A stretch of 64,000 nt of DNA from JALYLC01 sp035696365 (GCA_035696365.1 DASRQS010000131.1:1-64000), one strand, 5' to 3'. Shown: positions 1-8,351, counted from the first letter of the stretch. A program made the numbers and translations. The notes: generated by a model not told the origin, from the letters alone.

Positions 1-153
1 ATCATCCAGGGCACCATCATCCTGCTCGTCGGCGGCGAGCTGGTCGTGCGCTGGCTGGTCGGCCGGGCCAAGCACGAGCGAGTGGTGCCCGACATCAACC
101 CGAACGCCCCGCCACCTCAGCTTCCGCCGCAGGCCGGGGCGGCGCCGCTGTGA
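1..153 (+). CDS. ABC transporter permease, C-terminal end (partial)
   Basis: The frame is open from base 1 and ends at TGA 151-153, giving the last 50 residues. It shows a hydrophobic helix (IILLVGGELVVRWLVG) followed by a short basic, proline-rich cytoplasmic tail. The tail and the 4-base overlap with the following BPD_transp_2 permease suggest this is the first of two permeases of a YufP/YufQ-type (BmpA-dependent) nucleoside importer. The family call rests mainly on the neighbour, because too little of this protein is present for an independent identification. Confidence 0.6.
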   Translation: MIQGTIILLVGGELVVRWLVGRAKHERVVPDINPNAPPPQLPPQAGAAPL

Positions 154-1148
154 CCCGCCGCGGGCAGATCGGCCTCGCCGCCTTCGCCGTCTTCGCGATC
201 GCGATCGTGATCTGGCGCACGCAGAGCACTGCCGTCGCGGCGATCGTCTCGACCGGCCTCTTCGTCGGCGCCTTCCAGTACGCGACGCCGCTCACGTTCG
301 GCGCACTCGGCGGGCTCTTCTCGGAGCGCAGCGGCGTCGTCAACATCGGCCTCGAGGGGATGATGCTGATGGGCTGCTTCTGGGGCGTCGTCGTCTCGCA
401 GAAGGCCGGTTCCTGGGAGATCGGGCTGCTGGGGGCCATGGCGGCGGGCGGGTTCCTCGGTCTGATCCACGCCGTCCTCTCGATCCACCTGCGCGCCAAT
501 CAGGTCATCTCCGGCACCGCGGTCAACATCCTCGGGCTCGGCATCACGAGCTACGGCACGAATGCGATCTTCGGCTCCGGCGGCTCCGGCGACGTGCCGC
601 GCATCCCGTCTGTCTTGCACTTCCTCGGGAAAGTGCCGCTGATCGGCGACGTGATCGGCGGGCTCAACCTCATGATCTATCTCGCAGTGGTGCTCGTGGC
701 CGTGAGCTGGTGGTTCCTCTTCCGCACCGCCTGGGGGCTCCGGTTGCGCGCCGTCGGCGAGCACCCGCGAGCCGCCGACACGGTCGGCATCCCGGTCTTC
801 CGCATTCGCTATGCCGCCGTCACGCTCTCGGGCGTGCTGGCCGGCATGGGCGGTGCCTACCTCGCCTTCGGCCTGGGCTCGCAGTTCAGCGAAAACATGA
901 CCGCGGGGCGCGGATTCATCGCCCTGGCCGCACTGATCTTCGGCAAGTGGAAGCCGTGGGGCCTGCTCGGAGCCGCGCTGTTGTTCGGCTTCTCGCAGGC
1001 CCTCGGCGACGCGTTGCAGACGATCGAGCACGTCAACGCGTTCCTCGTCTTCAACCTGCCCTACGTCTTCACCCTGATCGCGCTCGTGGGCGTGATCGGC
1101 CGCTCGCGCGGCCCGGCGGCGGCCGGCATACCGTACGCACGGCAGTAG
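150..1148 (+). CDS. ABC transporter permease, YufQ-like (nucleoside-type importer)
   Basis: 332-residue membrane protein with about eight to ten hydrophobic segments, typical of the BPD_transp_2 permease family used by BmpA/YufN-type purine nucleoside importers and branched-chain systems. The segment LTFGALGGLFSERSGVVNIG near residues 50-70 followed by LEGMMLMG is the family hallmark. GTG start overlaps the stop of the previous permease by 4 bases, so the two are translationally coupled and probably form a heterodimer. The nucleoside hydrolase at 4415-5365 fits uptake of nucleosides, but the exact substrate is inferred. ATPase and binding protein lie outside the window. Confidence 0.88.
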   Translation: MTRRGQIGLAAFAVFAIAIVIWRTQSTAVAAIVSTGLFVGAFQYATPLTFGALGGLFSERSGVVNIGLEGMMLMGCFWGVVVSQKAGSWEIGLLGAMAAGGFLGLIHAVLSIHLRANQVISGTAVNILGLGITSYGTNAIFGSGGSGDVPRIPSVLHFLGKVPLIGDVIGGLNLMIYLAVVLVAVSWWFLFRTAWGLRLRAVGEHPRAADTVGIPVFRIRYAAVTLSGVLAGMGGAYLAFGLGSQFSENMTAGRGFIALAALIFGKWKPWGLLGAALLFGFSQALGDALQTIEHVNAFLVFNLPYVFTLIALVGVIGRSRGPAAAGIPYARQ

Positions 1149-1341
1149 GCCGCTCGCGGTCTACGCCGGGTGTCTCGCGCTCTGCGCATTCGGATTCCCG
1201 GACGATGCGTCGTGGACATGGGACCCCGGCGACCCGTGGAGGACGACGGCCTCGTGGCTACTGACCTTCGCGCCGGCTCTCGCCTGCACCGCGGCGCGTC
1301 CGCGGCCAGGCGAGCCGGATGACCGCCGCTCGCTGCTCTGG

Positions 1342-1629
1342 ATGCCCGCCGCCGTGCTCGCAGGCGCGGCGATGGTCTGGCAAGGCCTGTTCGTCACGTC
1401 GTGGATCGGGTGGCCCGTGGCCGTCAGTTTCGGGGCGGCCATCCTGCTCGCGCGCCGCGATCCGCGCCTGGCGGTCGCGGCGGCGTGCCTGGCTGCGCTG
1501 TGCGCAGCGTGGCGGCTCCTGCTCGGCTGGCAGGGCCTCATCTGGTTCGGGACGAGCTCACTGGTCGTGCCGAGCCTGATCGCCGCCACGTTCGCGCTGG
1601 TCTGGCGGCTCCGCCCGGTCTCCGCCTAG
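1342..1629 (+). CDS. Small membrane protein of unknown function, start uncertain
   Basis: Product from ATG 1342 is 95 residues with three hydrophobic stretches (AAVLAGAAMVWQGLFV, AVSFGAAILL, LAVAAACLAALCAAW). The frame is open without a stop back to 1096, and the upstream part (about 1150-1340) also reads as a membrane-protein-like N-terminus, yet it contains no ATG, GTG or TTG. Either the protein starts at 1342, uses a rare start such as CTG 1261, or has lost its start. It ends 4 bases into the convergent exporter gene. No family recognised. Confidence 0.45.
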   Translation: MPAAVLAGAAMVWQGLFVTSWIGWPVAVSFGAAILLARRDPRLAVAAACLAALCAAWRLLLGWQGLIWFGTSSLVVPSLIAATFALVWRLRPVSA

Positions 1630-2468
1630 CTGACGACGGAGCGCTGGAACGCCCGCATCGAGATCGCGGTCAGCGCGGCCGCGAAGAGCGCGATGGCACC
1701 GAGGCTGAGTGCGGCCATCGCCGTGGTGCTGTGCATGCCCCAGATGCCGTGCAGTCCGCTCGCGTCTCCGAGCAGGCCGTAGCGGACGAGCGCCAGCGCG
1801 TGGGTGAGCGGCAGGAACTTCGCGATCCAGGTCAGCCCGACGGGAAGCGCGCTGATCGGGAAGAGCGAACCGGCCAGGAACCAGGGCACGATCGCGATCG
1901 CGGGGAGGCGGGCGACGTATTCCTCGGTCCTCGGCACCTGGCTGGCCAGCGTCTCGGCGACGCCGTACATGCCGATCGTGAAGAGCGCGGCTGCGCCGGC
2001 GAACCAGGCGATGCCGGTGCCGCTCGCGTGGAACTCGATGCCCCTCGCGACGGCCGCCGCGATCAGCACGCCGACCTGCAGCGCCGTGATTGCGAACGCC
2101 ACCGCGAGGTTGCCCAGCACAAGCAGGGAGCGCCGGATCGGGGCGGCCAGCAACTCGCGCTGCGCGCCGCTCTCGCGGTCGACGATCACGCCGAGGCCGC
2201 CGAACATCGTGTTCAGCGGGATCAGCAGGCCGATCGTCCCGGTTGCGACGAAGGCCTCGTACGAGGCGCTCGTATGCAGCGCCTGCTTGAGCGCCGGGGC
2301 GATCAGGAGCGCGAAGAGGATCGGCGTGAGCAGCGGCACGACCAGTTCGCGCGGCGTGCGCACGCTGAGCTGGAAGCGCCGCGAGATCAGCGTGCCCAGC
2401 GGCGCGAGCGGATTGCGCGCGCTGCGATGGCGGGGGAGTACCGCCTCGGGTGTGAGAGTCGTGGCCAT
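1626..2468 (-). CDS. ABC-2 type exporter permease (DrrB-like)
   Basis: 280-residue integral membrane protein with about six hydrophobic segments and the arrangement of ABC-2 (DrrB/daunorubicin-resistance type) permeases. A short cytoplasmic N-terminus is followed by a helix pair near residues 40-70 and a central segment containing MFGGLGVIVDRESGAQRELL, matching the family's conserved loop. An AAAGGA-like ribosome site precedes the ATG. It lies 19 bases after the DrrA-like ATPase gene and is surely co-transcribed with it. Likely role is export of a hydrophobic compound or lipid; the substrate is unknown. The operon's regulation by the neighbouring ECF41 factor is suggested by promoter sequences. 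Confidence 0.88.
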   Translation of the reverse strand: MATTLTPEAVLPRHRSARNPLAPLGTLISRRFQLSVRTPRELVVPLLTPILFALLIAPALKQALHTSASYEAFVATGTIGLLIPLNTMFGGLGVIVDRESGAQRELLAAPIRRSLLVLGNLAVAFAITALQVGVLIAAAVARGIEFHASGTGIAWFAGAAALFTIGMYGVAETLASQVPRTEEYVARLPAIAIVPWFLAGSLFPISALPVGLTWIAKFLPLTHALALVRYGLLGDASGLHGIWGMHSTTAMAALSLGAIALFAAALTAISMRAFQRSVVS

Positions 2469-2487
2469 GGAGAGGTCCTTTCGGTGG

Positions 2488-3438
2488 TCAGGCGGCTTCG
2501 GCGACGCGGCCGCCGGTGAGCTGGAGATAGACGTCGTCGAGGGTCGGCCGGCGCGAGGTGATGGAGCTCGCGCCGAGGCCGGCGTCGTGGATCAGGGCGA
2601 TGGCCTGCGCGGCGCCGCGCTCGTGCACGGGCAGCGTGAGCGTCGAGCCGACCGTGAAGGCGTCGTCGCCCGCAATTCCTCGGGCGCGCAGCGAGGCGAG
2701 CGCGCCGGCCGGGTCGCCGCTCAGCTGCAGCTCCACGAGCTCGCCGCCGAGCCCGGCGACGAGGGTCGCCGGCGTGTCGAGTGCGATGATCAGGCCGGAG
2801 TGGATGATCGCGACCCGGTCGCAGAGTCGCTCGGCCTCGTCGAGGTAGTGCGTCGTGAGCATGATCGTCATCCCGCCGCGTGCGCGCAGGCGGCCGATGA
2901 CCTCGAGCAGCTCGTGGCGGATGCGCGGGTCGAGCCCGACCGTGGGCTCGTCCAGGAACAGCACCGCAGGGTCCGAGATCAGCGCGCGGGCGATCTCCAG
3001 GCGGCGGCGCTCGCCACCGCTGTAGGTCGCCACCGGCCGCTCGAGCAGCTCGGCCAGGTCGAGCGTCTCGGCGAGCTCGCCGGCGCGGGCGCGCGCGGCG
3101 CCCGGGTCGACGCCCCAGAGGCGCGCGTGGATGTCGAGGTTGCGGCGGCCGGTCAGCGCGCGGTCGATCGCGCTGTCCTGGAAGACGATGCCGCTCACCC
3201 GCCGGGCCGAGCGCGGCTGCGTGGCGACATCGAAGCCGGCCACACGGGCGGAGCCGGCCGTCGGTGCGACGGCGGTCGTGAGCATGCCGATCGTGGTCGA
3301 CTTGCCGGCGCCATTCGGCCCCAGCAGGCCGAACACCTCGCCGGCACCGACCTGGAAGCCGATTCCCTTGACGGCCTCGACGCCGCCCGGGTAGGTCTTG
3401 CGGATGTCGCGAACGTCGATCGCGGGTTCTTCGAGCAC
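2488..3438 (-). CDS. ABC exporter ATP-binding protein (DrrA-like)
   Basis: 316-residue nucleotide-binding subunit. Walker A is GPNGAGKST, the signature is YSGGERRRLEIARAL, Walker B is ALISDPAVLFLDEPTVGLD, and the H-loop is TTHYLDEAERL. A C-terminal domain of about 100 residues is typical of DrrA. I place the start at GTG 3438 because a GGAGG sits 6 bases upstream (complement of 3445-3449); an earlier in-frame GTG at 3468 lacks this and would run through the divergent sigma promoter. It pairs with the ABC-2 permease downstream to form a half-dimer exporter. Confidence 0.92.
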   Translation of the reverse strand: MLEEPAIDVRDIRKTYPGGVEAVKGIGFQVGAGEVFGLLGPNGAGKSTTIGMLTTAVAPTAGSARVAGFDVATQPRSARRVSGIVFQDSAIDRALTGRRNLDIHARLWGVDPGAARARAGELAETLDLAELLERPVATYSGGERRRLEIARALISDPAVLFLDEPTVGLDPRIRHELLEVIGRLRARGGMTIMLTTHYLDEAERLCDRVAIIHSGLIIALDTPATLVAGLGGELVELQLSGDPAGALASLRARGIAGDDAFTVGSTLTLPVHERGAAQAIALIHDAGLGASSITSRRPTLDDVYLQLTGGRVAEAA

Positions 3439-3462
3439 GAGCTGCCTCCTGTCTGCAGCGGC

Positions 3463-3489
3463 GGTCACATCGGCCGCCGCGGGTTCGTC
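3463..3489 (+). promoter_or_regulatory. Putative ECF41-type promoter for the sigma gene
   Basis: GGTCACA (3463-3469), exactly 16 bases, then CGTC (3486-3489). The reported ECF41 consensus is TGTCACA-N16-CGTC, so the -35 differs in one base and the -10 and spacing are exact. The predicted start near 3496-3498 lies upstream of the sigma gene and implies autoregulation. Confidence 0.6.
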
Positions 3490-3497
3490 AAGGGGGT

Positions 3498-3524
3498 GAC
3501 GGATGCCGAAGGAGGGATGTGACG
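3498..3524 (-). promoter_or_regulatory. Putative ECF41-type promoter for the divergent drrAB-like operon
   Basis: Read on the minus strand: CGTCACA (3524-3518), 16 bases, CGTC (3501-3498), again one mismatch to TGTCACA-N16-CGTC. It would start transcription near 3490, about 50 bases before the ATPase gene start at 3438. This makes the ABC exporter a candidate ECF41 target. Confidence 0.5.
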
Positions 3525-4393
3525 TGAACGATCGAGAGTGGCTCGCACAGCAGTTCGAGCAGCACAGGCCGCACCTGCGCGCCGTGGCTTACCGGATGCT
3601 CGGCTCGGTCGGCGAGACGGACGATGCGGTGCAGGAGGCCTGGATCAGGCTCAGCCGCTCCGACGCGGCGACCGTCTCGAACCTGGGCGGCTGGCTCACG
3701 ACGGCCGTCAGCCGCGTCTGCCTCGACATGCTGCGCGCACGCCGCTCGCGCAAGGAGGAGTACGTCGGCAGCTGGCTGCCCGAGCCGATCGTCAGCCTCG
3801 ACGAGCATGCCGATCCCGAGCAGGAGGCGATCCTCGCGGACTCGCTCGGGCTCGCGCTGCTCGTCGTGCTCGAGACGCTCACGCCCGCCGAGCGGCTCGC
3901 GTTCGTGCTGCACGACATGTTCGGCGTGCCGTTCGACGAGATCGCGGCGATCGTCGACCGGACGCCCGATGCCGCCCGCCAGCTCGCGAGCCGCGGGCGG
4001 CGCCGCGTGCGCGGCGCCGCCCCGAGCCCCGACAGCGACCAGGCGCGTCAGCGCCAGATCGTCGACGCCTTCGTCGCCGCAGCACGCTCGGGTGACTTCG
4101 AGGCGCTGCTCGAGGTGCTCGACCCCGACGTCGTCTTCCGCATCGACGCGGGTCTCAGCCTGGGCGCCCGGCCGCCGATCACGGGCGCGACCGCCGTCGC
4201 CGAGCAGATCCTCTCGCGCGCGCCGAGCTTCGCGCGCTTCGCGCGGCCCGCGCTCGTCAACGGGACGGCGGGGTTCGTCGTGGGGCCGGAGGAGCGGCCA
4301 TTCGCCGTCGTCGGCTTCACCCTGGTGGGCGAGCGCATCGTCGCCATCGACATCGTCACCGACCCGGACAAGCTGCACGTGCCGACGGCCTAG
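3524..4393 (+). CDS. ECF41-family RNA polymerase sigma factor with fused SnoaL-like domain
   Basis: 289 residues. Region 2 (AYRMLGSVGETDDAVQEAWI) and region 4 (ERLAFVLHDMFGVPFDEIA) lie in the first 170 residues, followed by a SnoaL/NTF2-like C-terminal domain of about 120 residues, the defining layout of group ECF41. The two family motifs are visible: WLPEP in the linker and, near the end, DPDKL in place of the usual NPDKL. ECF41 factors have no classical anti-sigma; the C-terminal domain modulates activity. GTG 3524 is preferred because GGAGGG (3511-3516) precedes it by 7 bases; an ATG at 3503 lacks one. Divergent from a DrrAB-like exporter. Confidence 0.93.
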   Translation: MNDREWLAQQFEQHRPHLRAVAYRMLGSVGETDDAVQEAWIRLSRSDAATVSNLGGWLTTAVSRVCLDMLRARRSRKEEYVGSWLPEPIVSLDEHADPEQEAILADSLGLALLVVLETLTPAERLAFVLHDMFGVPFDEIAAIVDRTPDAARQLASRGRRRVRGAAPSPDSDQARQRQIVDAFVAAARSGDFEALLEVLDPDVVFRIDAGLSLGARPPITGATAVAEQILSRAPSFARFARPALVNGTAGFVVGPEERPFAVVGFTLVGERIVAIDIVTDPDKLHVPTA

Positions 4394-4402
4394 ACGGACA
4401 CT

Positions 4403-4408
4403 TACACT
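4403..4408 (+). promoter_or_regulatory. -10 element TACACT, leaderless promoter
   Basis: TACACT ends 6 bases before the ATG of the nucleoside hydrolase, so a transcript would begin at or next to the start codon. No convincing -35 is visible. Confidence 0.5.
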
Positions 4409-4414
4409 CGGGCG

Positions 4415-5365
4415 ATGGCCACCCCCCTCGTCATCGACTGCGATCCCGGCGTGGACGACGCGATCGCGATCCTGCTGGCGCTCGCGAGCCCCGAGGTCGA
4501 GCTGCTGGCGCTCACGACCGTGGCGGGCAACCTGCCGCTCGAGACGACGACGCGCAACGCCCTGCGCGTGCTGGCGCTGGCCGGGCGCGAGGACGTTCCC
4601 GTCGCCGCCGGCGCCTCACGCCCGCTCGTCGTGCCGCGCCATCGCGATGCGGCCGTCGTGCACGGCGCGGACGGTCTCGGTGGCGCACCGGCACCCGAGC
4701 CGCGCGCGGCCGTCGTGCCCATGCACGCCGTCGACCTGCTCGCCGAGATTCTCGAGCGCGCCGAGGAGCCGGTGCTGCTAGCGCCGGTCGGGCCGCTGAC
4801 CAACATCGCGCTGCTGGCTGCGCTCCGGCCCGAGCTCCTGCCGCGGCTCGGGCGCGTCTCGGTCATGGGCGGCTCCGACGGCGGAGGCAACGTCACTCCG
4901 GCCGCCGAGTTCAACATCTGGTTCGACCCCGAGAGCGCCGCCCGTGCCTTCGGCTCGGGCCTCGATCTGACGATGGTGGGCCTCAACGTCACGCGCGCCG
5001 CGATGATCGGCGACCCCGAGGTCGATCAGATTCGCAGCACCGGCCGAATCGGCGCGGTCGCCGCCGCGATGCTCGATCACTACCTCGACTGGCAGGTCAA
5101 GCTCTACGGCTACCGCGGCGTGGCCGTGCACGACGCGCTCGCGGTCGCGACGCTCATCCGGCCGGAGCTCGTGACCACCATCGAGGCGCTCGTGACGGTG
5201 GACACGACGACCGGCCCCGCGCGCGGCATGACGCTGGTCGACCGCTACCGCCGGGACGGGCAGGAGCCCAACCTGCATGTCGCTGCGACCGTCGACCGCG
5301 ATGCCTTCGTGGCATTCCTGTGCGGGCGCCTGGCGACGCTCGACGAGGCGGCTCCGCGCGGCTAG
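4415..5365 (+). CDS. Inosine-uridine preferring nucleoside hydrolase (IU-NH family)
   Basis: 316 residues. It begins with the calcium-binding motif DCDPGVDDAIAI (residues 8-19) that defines IU-nucleoside hydrolases; LLAPVGPLTNIALL and the C-terminal HDALAV loop (a catalytic His-Asp pair) are also present. The enzyme cleaves the N-glycosidic bond of ribonucleosides to ribose and base in the cytoplasm. Length is normal for the family. It probably acts on nucleosides taken up by the importer at the window start, although the two are separated by unrelated genes. No Shine-Dalgarno precedes the ATG, consistent with a leaderless mRNA. Confidence 0.93.
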   Translation: MATPLVIDCDPGVDDAIAILLALASPEVELLALTTVAGNLPLETTTRNALRVLALAGREDVPVAAGASRPLVVPRHRDAAVVHGADGLGGAPAPEPRAAVVPMHAVDLLAEILERAEEPVLLAPVGPLTNIALLAALRPELLPRLGRVSVMGGSDGGGNVTPAAEFNIWFDPESAARAFGSGLDLTMVGLNVTRAAMIGDPEVDQIRSTGRIGAVAAAMLDHYLDWQVKLYGYRGVAVHDALAVATLIRPELVTTIEALVTVDTTTGPARGMTLVDRYRRDGQEPNLHVAATVDRDAFVAFLCGRLATLDEAAPRG

Positions 5366-5447
5366 GCTCGGCGGGCGGCTGCTGCTCGCCACGGCGGCAG
5401 TGGTGGCCGTCGCCGTGTTCGAGCAGCGCGACCTGCTCGGCAGCTAG
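5301..5447 (+). CDS. Possible 48-residue membrane peptide overlapping the nucleoside hydrolase end
   Basis: An ATG inside the hydrolase gene opens another frame that continues 82 bases beyond the hydrolase stop. Its C-terminal half has a hydrophobic stretch (RLLLATAAVVAVAVF) followed by a short charged tail, as in small membrane peptides. It fills the gap before the convergent HD-GYP gene. No family, no ribosome site; it could be chance. Confidence 0.2.
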   Translation: MPSWHSCAGAWRRSTRRLRAARLGGRLLLATAAVVAVAVFEQRDLLGS

Positions 5448-5452
5448 GCCGG

Positions 5453-7273
5453 CTAGGCGGCCTCGGCCATGCCCGGCCGCGAGCCGTAAAGGCGCGCGAT
5501 CAGGTCGGGAGCCGAGGCGACGAGCGTGACGAGGGCGTTGGCGACGCGGGGGTCGAACTGCGCGCCGGCGCCGCGGTGGATCTCGGCCATGGCGTCGGGC
5601 AGCGGCATGGCCGCCTTGTACACGCGCGTCGAGAGCATCGCGTCGAACGCGTCGCAGGTCGCGACGATGCGGCCGCTCAGCGGGATGCTCGCCGCGCTGA
5701 TGCCGTACGGGTAGCCGGCGCCGTCCCAGCGCTCGTGATGGCTGCGGGCGATCTCCTCGGCCAGGCGCATGACGCGGGTGCGGCCGTCGCTCAGGATCTC
5801 CGCGCCGAGCAGGGTGTGCGATTTCATCTCGTCGAACTCGGCCGTGGTCAGCGGGCCGGGCTTGAGCAGGATCGCGTCGCGCACGGCGATCTTGCCGATG
5901 TCGTGGAGGCGCGCGGCCACGGCGATGTCGTCCACGAAGCCCTCGTCGAGCCCGAGCAGGCGCGCGATGCCGCCGGAGAGCGTGCCGACGCGCAGTGTGT
6001 GCTCGCCGGTCTCGTGGTGGCGATGCTCTGCCGCGACGGCCAGCCGCTCGATCAGCTCGTGCTGTGCGTCCTCGAGCTCGGCGGTGCGCTCCCGCACCCG
6101 CTGCTCCAGCACGTCGGTGTGCTCGCGCAGCAGCTGCTGCTCGCGCCGCGCCAGCTCGGCCTCCTGGCGCACCGAGGCGACCTGGTGCTCGACCTCGAGC
6201 GCGCTCGAGGCCATACGCGAGCGCGCGTCGGCCGAGCGCTGGACGATCTCGTGGTAGCGCATGAGGTACGCGTAGGCGCTCGCGTGATCGCCGGTCGCGG
6301 CCGCCAGGCTCGCGAGTGCCGAGAGGGGATGGCGCGCGGGGTTACGGTCGGCGGTGAGCTCGCTGGCCTCCTCGAGCGCGGCGCGAGCGGACTCGGTGTG
6401 GCCGTTTGCGGCCTCGCTCTCGCCGAGCGCAGTGAGCGCGTCGGCGAGCATGTCCTGGGCATGGGCGCGACGGGCGACCTCGACGGAGCGCGTCAGCGCT
6501 GCGAGCGCCTCGTCGCGGCGGTGCAGGGCGCGCAGGGCGTCGCCGGCCACCATCAGGCTCGCGCTCACGCTGCCGAGCAGCCCGTGGCGCTCGGCGATGT
6601 CCTCGGCGTCGCGCGCGAACCCCAGCGCAAGCTCGTGCTCGCCGAGCTTGTTCTGCGCCCGGCCGAGTGCCTGCAGCGCCCACACGCGGGCGATCGGCTC
6701 GGCCCCCTCGATCGCAAGCGCACGGTCGAGGTGAGGGATTGCGCGGTCGGGCTGGTCGAGGATCTCGAGGTAGACGCAGGCGATGTTCGTGTTGAGCACC
6801 GACAGCGGCGTGCCGTCCTGCAGGTGCGCGGCGGACTCGCGGGCCTCGGCAAAGGACGCGAGCGCGCGGTCGGCCTGACCGAAGTTGAGGTACACGACCG
6901 CCTGTGCGTTGTGCAGGCGGAAGCGCGCGAGATCGTCCTCGAAGTCGCCGAGCGCCTCGAGGCCCGCCAGCGCGTGCTCGAGCGCGGCGGCGTCGTCGCC
7001 GAGCTTCTGATGGCAGATGGCGACCGTCGCCTCGCAGGTGGCGATCGTGCGCCCACGCGTGTCCTCGGGCTCCTCGGGCTCGATCGAGCGAGCCTCGGAG
7101 AGTGCAAGCAGCGCGTTCGCGAGGGCCTGCTCCGCGTCGACGGCGAGCAGGACCCTGGCGTGCTCGCTGCGTACCCGGGCGCGCTCAGAGGTGGGCGCTC
7201 CCACTGCAGAGAGCGCCTCGAGCTTGCGCGCAAGTGCTCGCAGCCGCGTTTCGGTCTCGCCGGAGCCCGTCAT
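5453..7273 (-). CDS. TPR-repeat protein with C-terminal HD-GYP phosphodiesterase domain
   Basis: 606 residues. Residues about 20-330 form tetratricopeptide-like helical repeats (rich in Ala/Leu, e.g. ALQALGRAQNKLGEHELALG), residues 340-400 a coiled coil rich in Glu/Gln/Arg, and residues 400-580 an HD-GYP domain. Catalytic HD is seen in ARLHDIGKIAV, with HHERWDGAGYP matching the HHExxDGxGYP signature, so c-di-GMP hydrolysis is plausible. There are no membrane segments; it resembles soluble regulators in which a TPR sensor controls c-di-GMP turnover. A TANNNT hexamer 8 bases before the ATG suggests its own leaderless promoter. Confidence 0.9.
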   Translation of the reverse strand: MTGSGETETRLRALARKLEALSAVGAPTSERARVRSEHARVLLAVDAEQALANALLALSEARSIEPEEPEDTRGRTIATCEATVAICHQKLGDDAAALEHALAGLEALGDFEDDLARFRLHNAQAVVYLNFGQADRALASFAEARESAAHLQDGTPLSVLNTNIACVYLEILDQPDRAIPHLDRALAIEGAEPIARVWALQALGRAQNKLGEHELALGFARDAEDIAERHGLLGSVSASLMVAGDALRALHRRDEALAALTRSVEVARRAHAQDMLADALTALGESEAANGHTESARAALEEASELTADRNPARHPLSALASLAAATGDHASAYAYLMRYHEIVQRSADARSRMASSALEVEHQVASVRQEAELARREQQLLREHTDVLEQRVRERTAELEDAQHELIERLAVAAEHRHHETGEHTLRVGTLSGGIARLLGLDEGFVDDIAVAARLHDIGKIAVRDAILLKPGPLTTAEFDEMKSHTLLGAEILSDGRTRVMRLAEEIARSHHERWDGAGYPYGISAASIPLSGRIVATCDAFDAMLSTRVYKAAMPLPDAMAEIHRGAGAQFDPRVANALVTLVASAPDLIARLYGSRPGMAEAA

Positions 7274-7281
7274 CGATTCTC

Positions 7282-7287
7282 ACCCTA
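7282..7287 (-). promoter_or_regulatory. -10 element TAGGGT (minus strand), leaderless promoter
   Basis: TAGGGT read on the minus strand lies 8 bases before the HD-GYP gene ATG. Confidence 0.45.
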
Positions 7288-7342
7288 GTTCAGGAAAATC
7301 GCTGGTGTTTGCGGGGAGGCGCACCCGGGGATTGCGCCTCGC

Positions 7343-7348
7343 TACGCT
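7343..7348 (+). promoter_or_regulatory. -10 element TACGCT, leaderless promoter
   Basis: TACGCT ends 6 bases before the malate dehydrogenase ATG; no ribosome site is present. Confidence 0.5.
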
Positions 7349-7354
7349 CCGTGC

Positions 7355-8347
7355 ATGCCTACCCCCGTTCGCGTCGCCGTCACGGGCGCCGCCGGCCAGA
7401 TCGGTTACAGCCTCCTCCCCCGTATCGCGAGCGGTCAGCTGCTCGGGCCGGATCAGCCGGTGATCCTGCAACTGCTCGAGGTCACGCCCGCCCTGGGCGC
7501 ACTCGAGGGCGTCGCGATGGAGTTGGACGATTGCGCGTTTCCGCTGCTTGCGGGCATCGTCCGCAGCGACGACGCCGACGTCGCGTTCGGCGACGCCGAC
7601 TACGCGCTGCTGGTCGGCGCGATGCCGCGCAAGCAGGGCATGGAGCGCAGCGATCTGCTGTCCGCCAACGGCGCGATCTTCACGGTGCAGGGCGCCGCGC
7701 TGTCGCGCAGCGCGAGCCGTGACGTGCGCGTGCTCGTGGTCGGCAACCCGGCCAACACGAACGCGCTGATCGCGCTCAACAGCGCGCCGGACATCGACCC
7801 GCGGCAGATCACCGCCATGACGCGCCTGGATCACAACCGCGCTGTGAGCCAGCTCGCTCAGCGCGTCGGCACATCCGTGTCGAACGTGCGGCGCATGACG
7901 ATCTGGGGCAACCACTCCACGACGCAGTACCCGGACCTCTTCCACTGCGAGGTCGACGGGCGCAATGCGTACGAGGCCGTCGGCGACCATGCCTGGGTCG
8001 AGGGCACGTTCATCCCGACGGTCGCCAAGCGCGGCGCGGCCATCATCGAGGCGCGCGGCGCCTCGTCGGCCGCCTCCGCCGCGAACGCCGCCGTCGATCA
8101 CGTGCACGACTGGGCGCTCGGCACGGGCGAGGGCGACTGGGTCAGCATGGCTGTCGTCTCCGACGGCTCGTACGGCGTGCCCGAGGGTCTCATCTCCTCC
8201 TTCCCGGTCACGACCTCGGGCGGTCGCTGGGAGATCGTCCAGGGCCTCGAGATCGACGACTTCTCGCGTGCGCGCATCGACGCCAGCGCGGCCGAGCTGG
8301 CCGACGAGCGCGATGCCGTGCGTGAGCTCGGGCTGATCTCCGCCTGA
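7355..8347 (+). CDS. mdh: Malate dehydrogenase (NAD-dependent)
   Basis: 330 residues, the length of the actinobacterial and eukaryotic cytosolic-type MDH. The NAD-binding glycine motif is TGAAGQIGYSLL at residues 8-19, and substrate-binding arginines lie in AMPRKQGMERSDLL. The catalytic histidine is in WGNHSTTQYPD and the Asp partner in MTRLDHNRA. It converts malate and oxaloacetate in the TCA cycle. It stands alone with a TANNNT hexamer 6 bases before its ATG, so it is probably monocistronic and leaderless. It converges with the exported hydrolase-like gene with only 4 bases between stops. Confidence 0.97.
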   Translation: MPTPVRVAVTGAAGQIGYSLLPRIASGQLLGPDQPVILQLLEVTPALGALEGVAMELDDCAFPLLAGIVRSDDADVAFGDADYALLVGAMPRKQGMERSDLLSANGAIFTVQGAALSRSASRDVRVLVVGNPANTNALIALNSAPDIDPRQITAMTRLDHNRAVSQLAQRVGTSVSNVRRMTIWGNHSTTQYPDLFHCEVDGRNAYEAVGDHAWVEGTFIPTVAKRGAAIIEARGASSAASAANAAVDHVHDWALGTGEGDWVSMAVVSDGSYGVPEGLISSFPVTTSGGRWEIVQGLEIDDFSRARIDASAAELADERDAVRELGLISA

Positions 8348-8351
8348 TCTC

